Shown here: positions 9,752 through 19,470 of the stretch, one piece after another | Numbering within the stretch: the first letter of the stretch is position 1 | How the letters are laid out: each line of letters starts with the position of its first letter | Assembly: GCF_029457495.1 (NCBI RefSeq) | Contig: NZ_CP120361.1 | Location: forward strand, 2,620,001 to 2,684,000 | Length of the DNA: 64,000 bases | Source of the DNA: Chelativorans sp. AA-79 | GTDB lineage: Bacteria; Pseudomonadota; Alphaproteobacteria; Rhizobiales; Rhizobiaceae | Reading direction: 5' to 3' | Program-made: the position numbers and the translations under genes | The notes under the pieces: generated by a model | The model's input: only the letters and a program-made list of their open reading frames with translations | Told to the model about the DNA's origin: nothing | The model's database searches: none

Positions 9752-10234
9752 CTATCTCCGCGACCCCGCCCGCAAGGCCTGGATGCGGTCGAGCGCGCCC
9801 TGCAGGATAAAGGCGGCCGCCGCGGCGTCGATGCGCGCCGCCCGTTTGGCGCGCGAAACGTCCATCTCGATCAGCGCCCGCTCGGCCGCGACGGTGGAAA
9901 GCCGCTCGTCCCAGAAGGCGAAGAGCAGATTCGTCATCGGCTGAAGATTGCGCACGAAGGCGCGCGTCGACTGCGCGCGCGGACCCTCGCTGCCGTCCAT
10001 ATTGACGGGAAGGCCCACGATCACCCCGCCGACATTCTCGCGGGAGAGGAGGTGCAGCAGCGCCTCCGCGTCCTGCTTGAACTTCTTGCGCGCGATCACC
10101 GTCCGCGGCGTGGCGAAGGACAGGCCGAGATCGGAGACGGCCACGCCGATCGTCTTCGTGCCGAGGTCGAGCGCGGCAAGCGGCCGGCCGACGGGCCTGG
10201 CCTTCTCCAGCTCCTCGATGGAAACAACGCTCAC
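9752..10234 (-). CDS. ruvX: Putative pre-16S rRNA nuclease / Holliday junction resolvase-like YqgF
   Basis: 160 aa RNase H-fold protein of the YqgF/RuvX family, implicated in 16S rRNA 5'-end processing. Visible motifs: [15 protein letters not shown] near the N-terminus (catalytic Asp), [25 protein letters not shown] and the final acidic [15 protein letters not shown]. It converges on the aidB-like gene (25-bp gap) and is divergent from the UPF0173 hydrolase. Confidence 0.95.
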   Translation of the reverse strand: MSVVSIEELEKARPVGRPLAALDLGTKTIGVAVSDLGLSFATPRTVIARKKFKQDAEALLHLLSRENVGGVIVGLPVNMDGSEGPRAQSTRAFVRNLQPMTNLLFAFWDERLSTVAAERALIEMDVSRAKRAARIDAAAAAFILQGALDRIQALRAGSRR

Positions 10235-10308
10235 GCGTACAGCCCGATCTTTGACATGGTCCTTCTCCGTCTTATCCTTCCATGCAGCAACAATCGAGGA
10301 GTCGGGAC

Positions 10309-11010
10309 ATGAAAATCATCTGGTACGGCCATTCTGCGTTCCGGATCGAGGCGGGCGGCGCGAAAATCCTCATCGATCCGTTCCTGAGCGGCAATCCCAC
10401 CTGGAACGGTGGCTGGGAGGAGCCGGCCGAGGGCATCACACATCTGCTGCTCACCCACGGGCACGGCGACCATGTGGGCGATTCGCTTGCGATCCTGAAG
10501 AAGACAGGGGCCATGCTGGTCGCCAATGCCGAGATCTGCACCTATTTCGGCGGCAAGGGCGTGGAGAAGGTCAATCCGGGCAATCACGGCGGCACGGTCG
10601 ATTGCGGCGGGTTCACCACCACCTTCGTCAACGCCCTTCACTCCTCCTCCTATTTCCTGGACGACGGCGGCAACGTCTATCTCGGCAACCCCGCCGGCAT
10701 GGTCCTGCATTTTCCCGAGGACAAGACGCTCTACCACATGGGCGACACGGATATCTTCGGCGACATGGCGCTGATCCAGGAACTGCATCAGCCCCAGATC
10801 GGCATCGTCCCCATCGGCGACCGCTTCACGATGGGCGGCGCGGTGGCGGCGCTCGCCTGCCGGCGTTTCTTCCGTTTCGAGACGGTGATCCCCTGTCACT
10901 ACGGCACGTTCCCCATGATCGACCAGTCGGCCGACAAGTTTATCGAGGGGATGAAGGGGACGGAGACGAAGGTGCTGACACCGGCGTGCGGGCAGGCGGC
11001 CGAACTCTAG
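10309..11010 (+). CDS. UPF0173 metal-dependent hydrolase
   Basis: Metallo-beta-lactamase fold hydrolase, 233 aa, of the UPF0173 (YtkL-like) family. Metal ligands are in [13 protein letters not shown] (HxHxDH) and later in [11 protein letters not shown] and PCHYGTFP. The start [11 protein letters not shown] at 10309 is preceded by GAGGAG at 7 nt; an upstream in-frame ATG (10282) lacks this. The physiological substrate is unknown. It stands 5' of gatC with an 87-bp gap. Confidence 0.93.
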   Translation: MKIIWYGHSAFRIEAGGAKILIDPFLSGNPTWNGGWEEPAEGITHLLLTHGHGDHVGDSLAILKKTGAMLVANAEICTYFGGKGVEKVNPGNHGGTVDCGGFTTTFVNALHSSSYFLDDGGNVYLGNPAGMVLHFPEDKTLYHMGDTDIFGDMALIQELHQPQIGIVPIGDRFTMGGAVAALACRRFFRFETVIPCHYGTFPMIDQSADKFIEGMKGTETKVLTPACGQAAEL

Positions 11011-11097
11011 CCGCCGGCTTTCCGCGAAGCGGTTGCGTGCGGCGCCGGGCGCGACTATAGCCCTGTGCCGAACGCTCCCCTTGCAAGGAAGAGAAGT

Positions 11098-11385
11098 ATG
11101 TCCGTCGATATCGACACCGTGAAGCGCGTCGCCCGGCTGGCGAGGATCGCCGTCGATGAGGACGATGCGAGCCGCATGACCGGCGAGCTCAACGCGATCC
11201 TGGGTTTCGTCGAGCAACTGAACGAGGTGGATGTGACCGGTGTCGAGCCGATGACCTCCGTCATCCCGATGTCGATCAGGATGCGTGCCGACGAGGTGAC
11301 CGACGGGGACAAGGCCGAAGACATCGTGGCGAACGCGCCCGTGAGCGGCGACCACTTCTTCCTCGTGCCCAAGGTGGTGGAGTAG
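11098..11385 (+). CDS. gatC: Aspartyl/glutamyl-tRNA amidotransferase subunit C
   Basis: 95 aa GatC, the small belt subunit of the GatCAB amidotransferase that converts Glu-tRNA(Gln) and Asp-tRNA(Asn). Typical sequence: [40 protein letters not shown], and a conserved C-terminus FFLVPKVVE. The start MSVDIDTV at 11098 has AAGGAAGAG upstream. gatA follows after one inserted gene; gatB is not within the window. Confidence 0.96.
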   Translation: MSVDIDTVKRVARLARIAVDEDDASRMTGELNAILGFVEQLNEVDVTGVEPMTSVIPMSIRMRADEVTDGDKAEDIVANAPVSGDHFFLVPKVVE

Positions 11386-11388
11386 GCC

Positions 11389-11865
11389 ATGGCGATCACC
11401 ATCGCCGCCGAGCCGCCGCTGCAGGATGACATACGCGCGCTGATCGGCGAGTTGAACGAGACGCTGCTGGCGCTGACGCCGCCGGAATTCTGCTTCCACA
11501 TGACGGCCGAGCAGATGGCCACCCCCGCCACGACGCTGTTCGTGGCGCGCGATGACGGGCAGGTGGTGGCCTGCGGTGCGCTGCATCGCCATGGGGATGG
11601 GGTGGCCGAGGTGAAGCGCATGTACACGCGGTCTTCCCACCGCGGGCAGGGCATCGGCGGCTTGATCGTGGAGCGTATCGAGGCGCTGGCGCGCGAGGAA
11701 GGCTTCTCAAGACTGGTGCTGGAGACGGGCGACCGTCATCCGGCGGCCTGGGCCGTCTATGAGCGTGCCGGCTTCACCCGCTGCGGCCCCGTGCTCGACT
11801 ATCCGGACTCGAAGTGGTCCGTCTTCTACGAAAAGAACCTGATTGCGGCGCCTGCCGCCGCCTGA
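11389..11865 (+). CDS. GNAT-family N-acetyltransferase between gatC and gatA
   Basis: 158 aa single-domain GNAT protein. The acetyl-CoA pyrophosphate loop is seen in [17 protein letters not shown], with [12 protein letters not shown] before it and a late [11 protein letters not shown] strand. It starts 3 bp after the gatC stop and ends 11 bp before gatA, so it is clearly part of the gatCA transcript. The substrate is unknown; an effect on the tRNA-dependent amidation pathway would be speculation. Confidence 0.88.
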   Translation: MAITIAAEPPLQDDIRALIGELNETLLALTPPEFCFHMTAEQMATPATTLFVARDDGQVVACGALHRHGDGVAEVKRMYTRSSHRGQGIGGLIVERIEALAREEGFSRLVLETGDRHPAAWAVYERAGFTRCGPVLDYPDSKWSVFYEKNLIAAPAAA

Positions 11866-11876
11866 ACGGATATTTC

Positions 11877-13358
11877 ATGACCGAGCTTACGAAATTCACC
11901 ATTTCGGACATCCGCGCCAAGCTGGCGGCCAAGGAGTTCACCGCGCTGGAGCTGACGGAGTCCTACCTCTCCGCGATCCAGGCGGCCAACGACCGGCTGA
12001 ACGCTTATATCGCCGTGACGGCCGACCAGGCACGCGAGATGGCGAAGGCTTCCGACATGCGGCTCGCCCAGGGCGGCGCCCGGCCGCTCGAGGGCGTGCC
12101 GCTCGGCATCAAGGACCTGTTCGCCACCGAGGGCGTGCACACCCAGGCGGCGAGCCATATCCTCGATGGCTTCAAGCCGCATTACGAGTCCACCGTCACC
12201 GCCAATCTCTGGGATGATGGGGCGGTGATGCTGGGCAAGCTCAACATGGACGAGTTCGCCATGGGCTCCTCCAACGAGACCTCCTATTACGGTCCCGTCG
12301 TGAACCCCTGGCGGGCGGAGGGCGGAAACAAGGACCTGGTGCCCGGCGGCTCCTCCGGCGGCTCGGCTGCGGCGGTCGCGGCCTGGCTCTGCGCCGGGGC
12401 GACGGCGACCGACACGGGCGGCTCGATCCGCCAGCCGGCCGCGTTCACGGCCACCGTCGGCATCAAGCCTACCTACGGGCGTTGCTCGCGCTGGGGCATT
12501 GTCGCCTTCGCCTCCTCGCTTGACCAGGCGGGACCAATCGCGCGTGACGTGCGCGACGCGGCGATCCTCTTGAAGTCCATGGCCTCGGTCGACCCGAAGG
12601 ATACGACTTCGGTGGACCGTTCCGTGCCGGACTACGAGGCGGCGATCGGCCGGTCCGTGAAGGGGCTGAAGATCGGCATCCCCAAGGAGTACCGCGTCGA
12701 CGGCATGCCGGCCGAGATCGAGGCGCTCTGGCAGAAGGGCATCGACTGGATGCGCGATGCGGGCGCCGAGATCGTCGACATCTCGCTGCCGCACACGAAA
12801 TACGCGCTGCCGGCCTATTACATCGTGGCGCCGGCGGAGGCTTCCTCCAACCTCGCGCGCTATGACGGCGTGCGTTACGGCCTGCGCGTGCCCGGCCGCG
12901 ACATCACCGAGATGTACGAGAAGACGCGCGCGGAAGGCTTCGGCCGCGAGGTGAAGCGGCGCGTCATGATCGGCACCTACGTCCTCTCGGCCGGCTACTA
13001 CGACGCCTATTACCTGCGCGCGCAGAAGGTGCGCACGCTGATCAAGCGCGATTTCGAGCAGGCCTTCGAGGCGGGCGTGGATGCGATCCTGACGCCGGCC
13101 ACGCCTTCGGCCGCCTTCGGCGTCGCCGACCAGGACATGGCGGCCGATCCGGTGAAGATGTATCTGAACGACATCTTCACCGTGACGGTGAACATGGCGG
13201 GTCTGCCTGGCATCGCGGTTCCGGCGGGGCTCGATGCCAACGGCCTTCCGCTCGGCCTGCAGCTCATCGGCCGCGCCTTCGACGAGGAGACGCTCTTCCG
13301 CACCGCTCACGTGATCGAGCAGGCGGCGGGAAGGTTCGAGCCGAAGCGCTGGTGGTGA
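11877..13358 (+). CDS. gatA: Glutamyl-tRNA(Gln) amidotransferase subunit A
   Basis: Amidase-signature subunit of GatCAB, 493 aa, which releases ammonia from glutamine. The Ser-cisSer-Lys triad is present: Lys79 (PLGIKDLF), cis-Ser159 in [11 protein letters not shown], and nucleophile Ser183 in DTGGSIRQP. The start [12 protein letters not shown] at 11877 follows the GNAT gene by 11 bp. Length and motif spacing are normal for the family. Confidence 0.98.
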   Translation: MTELTKFTISDIRAKLAAKEFTALELTESYLSAIQAANDRLNAYIAVTADQAREMAKASDMRLAQGGARPLEGVPLGIKDLFATEGVHTQAASHILDGFKPHYESTVTANLWDDGAVMLGKLNMDEFAMGSSNETSYYGPVVNPWRAEGGNKDLVPGGSSGGSAAAVAAWLCAGATATDTGGSIRQPAAFTATVGIKPTYGRCSRWGIVAFASSLDQAGPIARDVRDAAILLKSMASVDPKDTTSVDRSVPDYEAAIGRSVKGLKIGIPKEYRVDGMPAEIEALWQKGIDWMRDAGAEIVDISLPHTKYALPAYYIVAPAEASSNLARYDGVRYGLRVPGRDITEMYEKTRAEGFGREVKRRVMIGTYVLSAGYYDAYYLRAQKVRTLIKRDFEQAFEAGVDAILTPATPSAAFGVADQDMAADPVKMYLNDIFTVTVNMAGLPGIAVPAGLDANGLPLGLQLIGRAFDEETLFRTAHVIEQAAGRFEPKRWW

Positions 13359-13428
13359 TCACCTGGACTGGCGGCGAGTAGCCCTCCTATTTTCCAAGCC
13401 GCTTTACGATTCGGCTTGAGAGAGAAGA

Positions 13429-14256
13429 ATGTTCCACTTGGCCTCTGCCGTTTTCTGGACCGTGGTGCAGCCCTTCAATCTTGTCGGCCTGCTGATCGCA
13501 GCGGCTGTCGTCGCTGCACTCATTCGGTGGCGGAAGCTCTCGATCACCCTGGGAACGCTCGCCTTTCTCGTGGTGGCGCTGGCCGGCTGGACGACCTTCG
13601 GCGCATTGCTGCTTCATCCGCTGGAGGGCAGGTTCCAACGCCCTGATCCCGCACCGCAGCATGTGGACGGGATCGTGGTGCTCGGCGGCGGGTTCGAGGG
13701 AGCGGTGAATCTTTCGCGCGGCGGCTATGAGCTGAACGACAGCGGCGACCGATTCGTGGAGGCCGCCATCCTTGCACGGCGCTACCCGCAGGCGCGGGTC
13801 CTCATCTCCGGCGGCTCGGGGTCGGTGTTTCTTGCGGGCGAAGGCGATGCCGATACGGCGCCGCGACTTTTGACCGGGCTGGGCGTTCCGCCCGAGCGCA
13901 TCGAGCTTGAGGACGAATCCCGCGATACTTTTGAAAACGCACGACTTTCCTTCGCCATGGCAAAGCCGCGACCGGGCGAGATGTGGCTGCTGGTGACGTC
14001 CGCTTTCCACATGCCGCGCGCCGTGGGCGCCTTCCGGCAGGCGGGCTTTGACGTCGTCCCCTGGCCGGCGGACTACAAGACGACGGGCCGCGAGCGGCCT
14101 GGCCTGACCGACGACAACGTGCTCGATTCGCTGCGCAATACGAGCATCGCCGTGCGCGAGTGGATCGGGCTTGCGGCATATCGGCTGATGGGGCGCAGCA
14201 GCGCCATCCTTCCGGCGCTGGAGGGCGGCGACCCGGCCGCCCCAATCCAGCCATGA
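13429..14256 (+). CDS. YdcF/ElyC-like (DUF218) membrane protein
   Basis: 275 aa protein with two N-terminal hydrophobic segments (about residues 15-36 and 40-62) followed by a periplasmic/soluble DUF218 domain: DGIVVLGGGFEGA, ARVLISGGSG, ESRDTFENARLS and LLVTSAFHMPRAVGAFRQAGF. This is the architecture of E. coli ElyC (YcbC), which affects peptidoglycan and lipid-carrier metabolism. The specific role here is not known. It is 70 bp after gatA and may be transcribed separately. Confidence 0.85.
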   Translation: MFHLASAVFWTVVQPFNLVGLLIAAAVVAALIRWRKLSITLGTLAFLVVALAGWTTFGALLLHPLEGRFQRPDPAPQHVDGIVVLGGGFEGAVNLSRGGYELNDSGDRFVEAAILARRYPQARVLISGGSGSVFLAGEGDADTAPRLLTGLGVPPERIELEDESRDTFENARLSFAMAKPRPGEMWLLVTSAFHMPRAVGAFRQAGFDVVPWPADYKTTGRERPGLTDDNVLDSLRNTSIAVREWIGLAAYRLMGRSSAILPALEGGDPAAPIQP

Positions 14257-14457
14257 TTGTTGAAGATTTATTACAGCCTATAGGCAGTCAAATTATTGAA
14301 TTTTTTAGGCTGATACCCATTTCTTCACCGAAGTTGATCGAACGGTGCCCCGCTCTTGCCGCTTTTGTTGTTGCGTTGCGACATGCTTGGCGGTATTCGG
14401 GGCCCAGTGGCGGCAGGGGACCGGGTCGCTACGCAAAAACAAGAACACGGGTTTTTC
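14257..14457. other. AT-rich intergenic patch with palindromes
   Basis: Just after the DUF218 gene the sequence turns sharply AT-rich for about 80 bases. It holds a perfect 10-bp palindrome GCCTATAGGC (14276-14285), an outer 7-bp inverted repeat CAGCCTA (14274-14280) / TAGGCTG (14306-14312), and TCAAATTATTGA (about 14288-14299) between them, with a run of six T. It could be a terminator for the upstream gene or a regulatory element. Confidence in a specific function is low. Confidence 0.4.
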
Positions 14458-14586
14458 ATGGACGAAACCGTTCAGAAATCGTGCTGGGGCGTCACTGCGA
14501 AGGCGGTGATCGGACTGGCCGGCATCATCCTTTTGGCCTGGCTTTTCGTCGGGGGCGACGCGGTCGCCGTGATCGCAGCGAGCTGA
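14458..14586 (+). CDS. Possible small membrane protein, 42 aa
   Basis: A short ORF opening MDETVQKSCWGVTAK followed by one clear hydrophobic helix (AVIGLAGIILLAWLFVGG), then a short tail. The amphipathic start, single transmembrane span and GC-rich codon use look protein-like, and the ORF continues upstream without an alternative start of better quality. There is no strong Shine-Dalgarno. Could be a small stress or envelope protein, or a chance ORF. Confidence 0.4.
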   Translation: MDETVQKSCWGVTAKAVIGLAGIILLAWLFVGGDAVAVIAAS

Positions 14587-14735
14587 TCTTCCGGTACACG
14601 ATTTGAAGGCGGGGCGAGGCGTGTGGCCTGCGTCCCGTTTTCTTTTGGACCTTGCGATGTCGCTATCCGGCACGCATATCCGGCCTTGAGAACGCATGGA
14701 TGCGCGAGGCGCTTCCGCCGCGGCTGGAGTTGATC

Positions 14736-16136
14736 ATGTTCCTTTCCGTCTTCGATCTCTTCAAGATCGGCATCGGCCCGTCGAGTTCCCACACGATGGG
14801 CCCGATGGTGGCCGCGGAGCGTTTCCTGCGCGAGATCGCGGAGGGCGAGTGGCCGCGTCCGGCGGGAGCGGAAATCGACCGGATCTCCGTCAGCCTGCAT
14901 GGTTCGCTGGCCTTCACCGGCGTCGGCCATGCGACCGACCGCGCGGTGATCTTGGGCCTCCACGGCCTCACGCCGGTGACTGTCGATCCCGATGCGGCGG
15001 ATGGCATCCTCGAACGGATCAGGAGCGAGGGGCGCATTTCGCCCGCCGGTCATCGCGGGTACCGCTTCGATCCCGAAACGGATCTGGTCTTCGACAGGAA
15101 GAACCCGCTGCCGGGCCATGCCAACGGCATGGCCTTCAGTGCATTCGACGCGGATTGCCGGCTGCTCTTGAGGCGCGTTTACTATTCGGTGGGCGGAGGG
15201 TTCGTCGCATCGGAGGAGGAACTGCAGGCGCTCAAGACGCAGAAGAAGCCGACGGTTGACCGCGGCGTTCCCCATCCCTTCGCCAACGCACGGGAAATGC
15301 TGGAGATGGCGGCCGAAAGCGGGCTTTCCATCGCCGAGATGAAACGGGCGAACGAGCTCGCCTACCGGAGCGCGGAAGACCTCGATGCCGGTCTGGACCG
15401 GATCTGGGAAGCGATGCGCGGCTGCATCGAGCGCGGCCTGACGCAGGAGGGGATCATGCCGGGTGGCCTGAAGGTGCGCCGCCGCGCCCGCGCACTGCAT
15501 GACAAGCTGGAAGAGGAATGGCGGCAGAACCGGCCCAACCCGCTCGCCGCCAATGATTGGCTCTCCGTCTATGCCATGGCCGTCAACGAGGAGAATGCGG
15601 CAGGCGGCCGCGTCGTCACCGCTCCCACCAACGGGGCGGCGGGTGTGGTGCCGGCGGTGCTGCGCTACTGGCTGCGCTTCCACCCGGATGCCGACGAGGC
15701 GGGAATCCGCGACTTCCTGCTGACGGCGGCGGCAGTCGGCGGCCTCGTGAAGCACAATGCGTCCATCTCCGGCGCCGAAGTCGGCTGCCAGGGCGAGGTG
15801 GGCTCTGCCTCCGCCATGGCTGCGGCGGGCATGGCCGCCGTCATGGGCGGCACGCCGGAGCAGGTGGAAAACGCCGCCGAGATCGCGCTGGAGCACCATC
15901 TGGGCATGACCTGCGATCCGGTCGCGGGCCTTGTGCAGGTGCCCTGCATCGAACGCAACGCGCTGGGTGCGGTGAAGGCCGTGACGGCGGCCTCACTGGC
16001 GCTCAAGGGCGACGGAAAGCATTTCGTTTCGCTCGACGCGGCGGTCGAGACGATGCGCCAGACCGGTCTCGACATGAACGAGCGTTACAAGGAAACGAGC
16101 CTTGGCGGGCTCGCCGTGAACGTGGTTGAGTGCTGA
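14736..16136 (+). CDS. sdaA: L-serine ammonia-lyase (serine dehydratase), single chain
   Basis: 466 aa iron-sulfur L-serine dehydratase converting serine to pyruvate and ammonia. The alpha- and beta-domains are fused in one chain, as in E. coli SdaA. N-terminal SIFD-like [22 protein letters not shown] identifies it, and C-terminal Cys ligands of the 4Fe-4S cluster are in [33 protein letters not shown]. The start ATG 14736 has GGAG 7 nt upstream; the longer ORF has no homology. Followed 59 bp later by a DUF1489 gene. Confidence 0.97.
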   Translation: MFLSVFDLFKIGIGPSSSHTMGPMVAAERFLREIAEGEWPRPAGAEIDRISVSLHGSLAFTGVGHATDRAVILGLHGLTPVTVDPDAADGILERIRSEGRISPAGHRGYRFDPETDLVFDRKNPLPGHANGMAFSAFDADCRLLLRRVYYSVGGGFVASEEELQALKTQKKPTVDRGVPHPFANAREMLEMAAESGLSIAEMKRANELAYRSAEDLDAGLDRIWEAMRGCIERGLTQEGIMPGGLKVRRRARALHDKLEEEWRQNRPNPLAANDWLSVYAMAVNEENAAGGRVVTAPTNGAAGVVPAVLRYWLRFHPDADEAGIRDFLLTAAAVGGLVKHNASISGAEVGCQGEVGSASAMAAAGMAAVMGGTPEQVENAAEIALEHHLGMTCDPVAGLVQVPCIERNALGAVKAVTAASLALKGDGKHFVSLDAAVETMRQTGLDMNERYKETSLGGLAVNVVEC

Positions 16137-16195
16137 GTCTGTGGAAAGGCCAGGTTCACGTTGACCTTAAAGCTGCTATTCCCGATGGTGCGGTC

Positions 16196-16630
16196 ATGGC
16201 GCTTCATCTGATCAAGCTTTGCGTGGGCTGCGAGAGTCCCGAGGACCTGGAAGAGTGGATCGCGCTGCGGCTCGAGGAGAAGCGGCGCCGCGACGAGCCG
16301 GAAGAGCACTACCATGTCACGCGCATGGTGCCGAAAAAGATCGAGGAGATCATCGAGGGCGGCTCGCTCTACTGGGTGGTCAAGGGGATGGTACAGTGCC
16401 GGCAGCGGCTTGTGGACATCCGCCCCTTCGTCGACGGCGAAGGCATCCAGCGCTGCCGGCTGGTGCTGGATCCGGGCGTCGTGCGGACCGAATGGCAGCC
16501 GCGGCGGGCCTTCCAGGGCTGGCGGTATCTCAAGCCCGATGACGCGCCGGCCGATATCCGCGCAGGTGCCGGCACCGCAGAGCTGCCGGACCATCTGCGC
16601 CGCGAACTGACGGAGCTGGGATTGTTGTAG
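16196..16630 (+). CDS. DUF1489 family protein
   Basis: 144 aa soluble protein, MALHLIKLCVGCESPEDLEEW at the start, then HYHVTRMVPKKIEEI, GSLYWVVKGMVQCRQ and WQPRRAFQGWRYL. This matches the DUF1489 family of alphaproteobacteria, whose function is unknown. The start at 16196 was chosen where similarity begins. It is followed 38 bp later by the vWA gene, so the three genes 16196-18089 may form one transcript. Confidence 0.88.
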   Translation: MALHLIKLCVGCESPEDLEEWIALRLEEKRRRDEPEEHYHVTRMVPKKIEEIIEGGSLYWVVKGMVQCRQRLVDIRPFVDGEGIQRCRLVLDPGVVRTEWQPRRAFQGWRYLKPDDAPADIRAGAGTAELPDHLRRELTELGLL

Positions 16631-16668
16631 GGCTTGCCAGCAGCCTCCCGCGAGCACATCTTTTTCCT

Positions 16669-17397
16669 ATGAGTGACAAGAAGGCGCCGGTCGAGACCGG
16701 GAGGACAGGAGAGGTTTCGCAGCCGCGCTCGGACAACAGCGCGATCGAGGCCTTCGTGCGCCAGGCAAAGGCGCTGGCCACGCCGACCAAGGGGCAGGGC
16801 CGTCTCATCCTCGCGCTCGACGCCACGATGAGCCGTCAGCCCACCTGGGACCTTGCTTGTGAAATCCAGGCCGAGATGTTTGATGCCGTCGGCAAGGCCG
16901 GTGCCTTGAACGTGCAGCTCGTCTATTATCGCGGCTTCGGCGAGTGCGCCGCCTCGCGCTTCGTGGCCGATACCGGGGCCCTGAAGAGGCTGATGACCCG
17001 CATCGACTGCCGCGGCGGGCGCACGCAGATCGGCAAGGTGCTTTCCCATGCGCTGAAGGAGAATGCGCGCGGCAAGGTGAACGCGCTCGTTTTCATCGGG
17101 GATGCCATGGAGGAGAATGTCGACGAGCTTGCCGACCGGGCGGGCGAGCTCGGGCTGAAGGGTGTTCCCGTCTTCGTCTTCCAGGAAGGCTCGGACCCGT
17201 CCGTCGCGAGCGCCTTCAGGGAAATCGCGCGGCTTTCCAGGGGCGCCTGGTTCCGCTTCGACCGGCGATCGGCCGACACCCTGTCGAAACTTCTGGGAGC
17301 GGTGGCGGTCTATGCGGCTGGCGGGATGGCCGCGCTCGAGGCGCGCGGGCGACCGGAGGATCGCCTGATGATAGAGCATCTGAGCCGCGGAAAATGA
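16669..17397 (+). CDS. von Willebrand factor A-like domain protein
   Basis: 242 aa cytosolic protein with a vWA-like fold from about residue 40. A MIDAS-like metal site is suggested by LILALDATMSR (DxTxS in place of DxSxS), Thr in CRGGRTQIGK and Asp in FIGDAMEEN. Such domains mediate metal-dependent protein interactions. It has no signal peptide. The stop overlaps the start of a membrane J-domain gene by 4 bp, which ties the two functionally. No characterised homologue recognised; I infer a chaperone or complex-assembly role only from the neighbour. Confidence 0.8.
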   Translation: MSDKKAPVETGRTGEVSQPRSDNSAIEAFVRQAKALATPTKGQGRLILALDATMSRQPTWDLACEIQAEMFDAVGKAGALNVQLVYYRGFGECAASRFVADTGALKRLMTRIDCRGGRTQIGKVLSHALKENARGKVNALVFIGDAMEENVDELADRAGELGLKGVPVFVFQEGSDPSVASAFREIARLSRGAWFRFDRRSADTLSKLLGAVAVYAAGGMAALEARGRPEDRLMIEHLSRGK

Positions 17398-18089
17398 CCT
17401 TTCCGCTTCTGCTTTTCGGCTTCCTGCTCATCCTGGCGCTGGCAGCCTTCGCCTTCACGCGGGCGAACCCTGCCGCCATCGCATCCGCCGTCCGCCTTGC
17501 GGGGCCGACGGTGCTCGGGCTTTCGGGACTGGTGCTGATGCTGGCGGGCAGGGCGGGCCTAGGCGGCACGCTGCTCTCGCTGGCGGCGGCGTGGTTCGGT
17601 TCCGTCGGGATGATGCGGAAAAGGACTCGTAGTGAAGGCAGACGGTCGAGCGTGCGGTCGGCCGCGCTCGAGATGGAGCTGGATCATGATACCGGCGCCT
17701 TGGAAGGCACGGTTCTGGCCGGCCGCTTCGAGGGCCGGCACCTTGCGCAGATGACGCTTGAGGAACTGCTGCAGCTTCGCGAGGACCTCTCGGACGATGC
17801 CGAAAGCCGGCAGCTACTGGAGACGTATCTTGACAGCCGGTTTCCCGTCTGGCGCGAACGCGTTGATGCGCACGAGGACCGGGGGAAGGGAGGCGCGCCA
17901 GCTTCGGGCCCCGTGTCCAAGGAGGAGGCTTACGAGATCCTTGGTCTTGAAGCCGGAGCGTCCGCGGCTGAGATCCGCCAGGCCCATCGCCGCCTGATGC
18001 AGCGCCTGCATCCCGACATGGGCGGCTCCTCCTTTCTTGCCGCGCGCATCAACGAAGCCCGGGACGTTCTCCTGTCCGATCATCGCTAA
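17394..18089 (+). CDS. Membrane-anchored J-domain (DnaJ/TIM14-like) protein
   Basis: 231 aa. Two N-terminal hydrophobic segments (about residues 3-21 and 30-65), a central acidic/helical region (LEELLQLREDLSDD), and a C-terminal J-domain with AYEILGLEAGASAAEIRQAHRRLM and the HPD motif in QRLHPDMGGS. The topology, with membrane anchor first and J-domain last, is like mitochondrial TIM14 and bacterial DjlC-type proteins, so it may recruit DnaK to the membrane. Overlaps the vWA gene by 4 bp. Confidence 0.86.
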   Translation: MTFPLLLFGFLLILALAAFAFTRANPAAIASAVRLAGPTVLGLSGLVLMLAGRAGLGGTLLSLAAAWFGSVGMMRKRTRSEGRRSSVRSAALEMELDHDTGALEGTVLAGRFEGRHLAQMTLEELLQLREDLSDDAESRQLLETYLDSRFPVWRERVDAHEDRGKGGAPASGPVSKEEAYEILGLEAGASAAEIRQAHRRLMQRLHPDMGGSSFLAARINEARDVLLSDHR

Positions 18090-18132
18090 TCCATTCCCTT
18101 CACGCATGACTTCAGAGGGCCGGAGCAGGAGG

Positions 18133-19470
18133 CTAGTTCTGCACCGCGTAGCAATCCACGCTCTTCTTCTTGAGCGAGGCGCAGGCGTCCCAGGCCGCGG
18201 TCTTGCTTTCGAAGCCTCCGAAGCGGGCGCGGTAGTAGGTCTGGCCCTTGAGGACGAAGGTCTCGGTGAAGGGCTTGGCCGCGGAGAGGATGTTCGATGC
18301 GCGATCGGCCGTCTGGGTGAGCACGCGGCGTGCGTCCTCCTCGGTCGGAGTGGAAGCAACCTGGATCACCCAGCCCGAAACCGGCGTCGAGGCGGTCGCC
18401 ACCGGGTCCACGGCGTCGTTCTCCATGACGGCTTCCGCGAGCGCGGCCTTGGCGCTCGGGATGGGGTCGTCCGCATAGGCCGTGACAGGGATTTCGGGGC
18501 GCTCCGGCGGCAGCGGCGCCTGCTTGGGCAGGGCGGCCACTGAGGCCAGAACCGGCTGCGCGTTCGTGATGGCCGGCTTGATGGGAGGCGCCTTGGCGAT
18601 CAGGTCGCGGCTGCGGCCGGTGGAGGCCTTGGGCAGGGTGCGCTGGATGAGGTCGACCATATGCGCGTCGCGAGCGCGCGCCGTTCTGCCGCCCAGGACG
18701 ACGGCGACGATCTGCCGATTGCCGGTCGAGACGGAGGAGACGAGGTTGAAGCCCGAGGCGCGGATGTAGCCCGTCTTGATGCCGTCGGCGCCCTTCACCC
18801 GGCCGAGCAGGTTGTTGTGGCCGTTGATGCGCTTGCCGGCAAAGACGAAGGAGCGGGTGGAGAAATAGTCGTAATACTGCGGAAAATGCTCACGCAGTGC
18901 GATGCCGAGGCGCGCCATGTCGCGGGCGGTTGTCCGCTGCTCGCTGTTGGGCAGGCCGTGCGCGTTGCGGAAGGTGGTCGAATTCATGCCGAGCTGGCGC
19001 GCCTTGGCCGTCATCATCCGGGCGAAGCCCGCTTCCGAGCCGCCGAGATGCTCCGCCACCGCCGTGGCGGCGTCGTTGGCCGACCGGGTGATCAGGGCAA
19101 GGATCGCCTGTTCCACCGTGATGCTGTTGCCCGCCTTCACGCCGAGCTTGGTCGGCGGCTCCTTGGCGGCGTTCGCCGAGAAGGTGACGCGGGTGTTCTT
19201 CGAGATGCGTCCGGTCGAGAGCGCCTCGAAGACGAGATAGAGCGTCATCATCTTGGTCAACGAGGCCGGATAGCGCGACGCGTCGGCATTGTCCTCGTAG
19301 AGGACCTTGCCCGTCTTGGCGTCGACGACGATGCCGGCATATTTCGGATTTGCCGCAGCCGTGGCGGCCGAAGCGACGACGAAGGCCCCAACGGCGAGGG
19401 CCACTGTCGCAAGATTGCAGAATTGACGTATCTTCCCTGCGAGCGCTTGACGCACAACCACACCCATCAA
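18133..19470 (-). CDS. D-alanyl-D-alanine carboxypeptidase with SPOR domain
   Basis: 445 aa penicillin-binding protein of the DacA/PBP5-6 type trimming the terminal D-Ala of peptidoglycan stems. After a signal sequence (hydrophobic 18-39) come the three active-site motifs: SLTK (Ser70-Lys73), SAN (130-132) and KTG (232-234). A Pro/Ala-rich linker leads to a C-terminal SPOR domain (about 365-445: WVIQVASTPTEEDARRVL, YYRARFGGF), which binds denuded septal glycan and suggests a division-site role. Converges on the J-domain gene. Confidence 0.95.
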   Translation of the reverse strand: MMGVVVRQALAGKIRQFCNLATVALAVGAFVVASAATAAANPKYAGIVVDAKTGKVLYEDNADASRYPASLTKMMTLYLVFEALSTGRISKNTRVTFSANAAKEPPTKLGVKAGNSITVEQAILALITRSANDAATAVAEHLGGSEAGFARMMTAKARQLGMNSTTFRNAHGLPNSEQRTTARDMARLGIALREHFPQYYDYFSTRSFVFAGKRINGHNNLLGRVKGADGIKTGYIRASGFNLVSSVSTGNRQIVAVVLGGRTARARDAHMVDLIQRTLPKASTGRSRDLIAKAPPIKPAITNAQPVLASVAALPKQAPLPPERPEIPVTAYADDPIPSAKAALAEAVMENDAVDPVATASTPVSGWVIQVASTPTEEDARRVLTQTADRASNILSAAKPFTETFVLKGQTYYRARFGGFESKTAAWDACASLKKKSVDCYAVQN

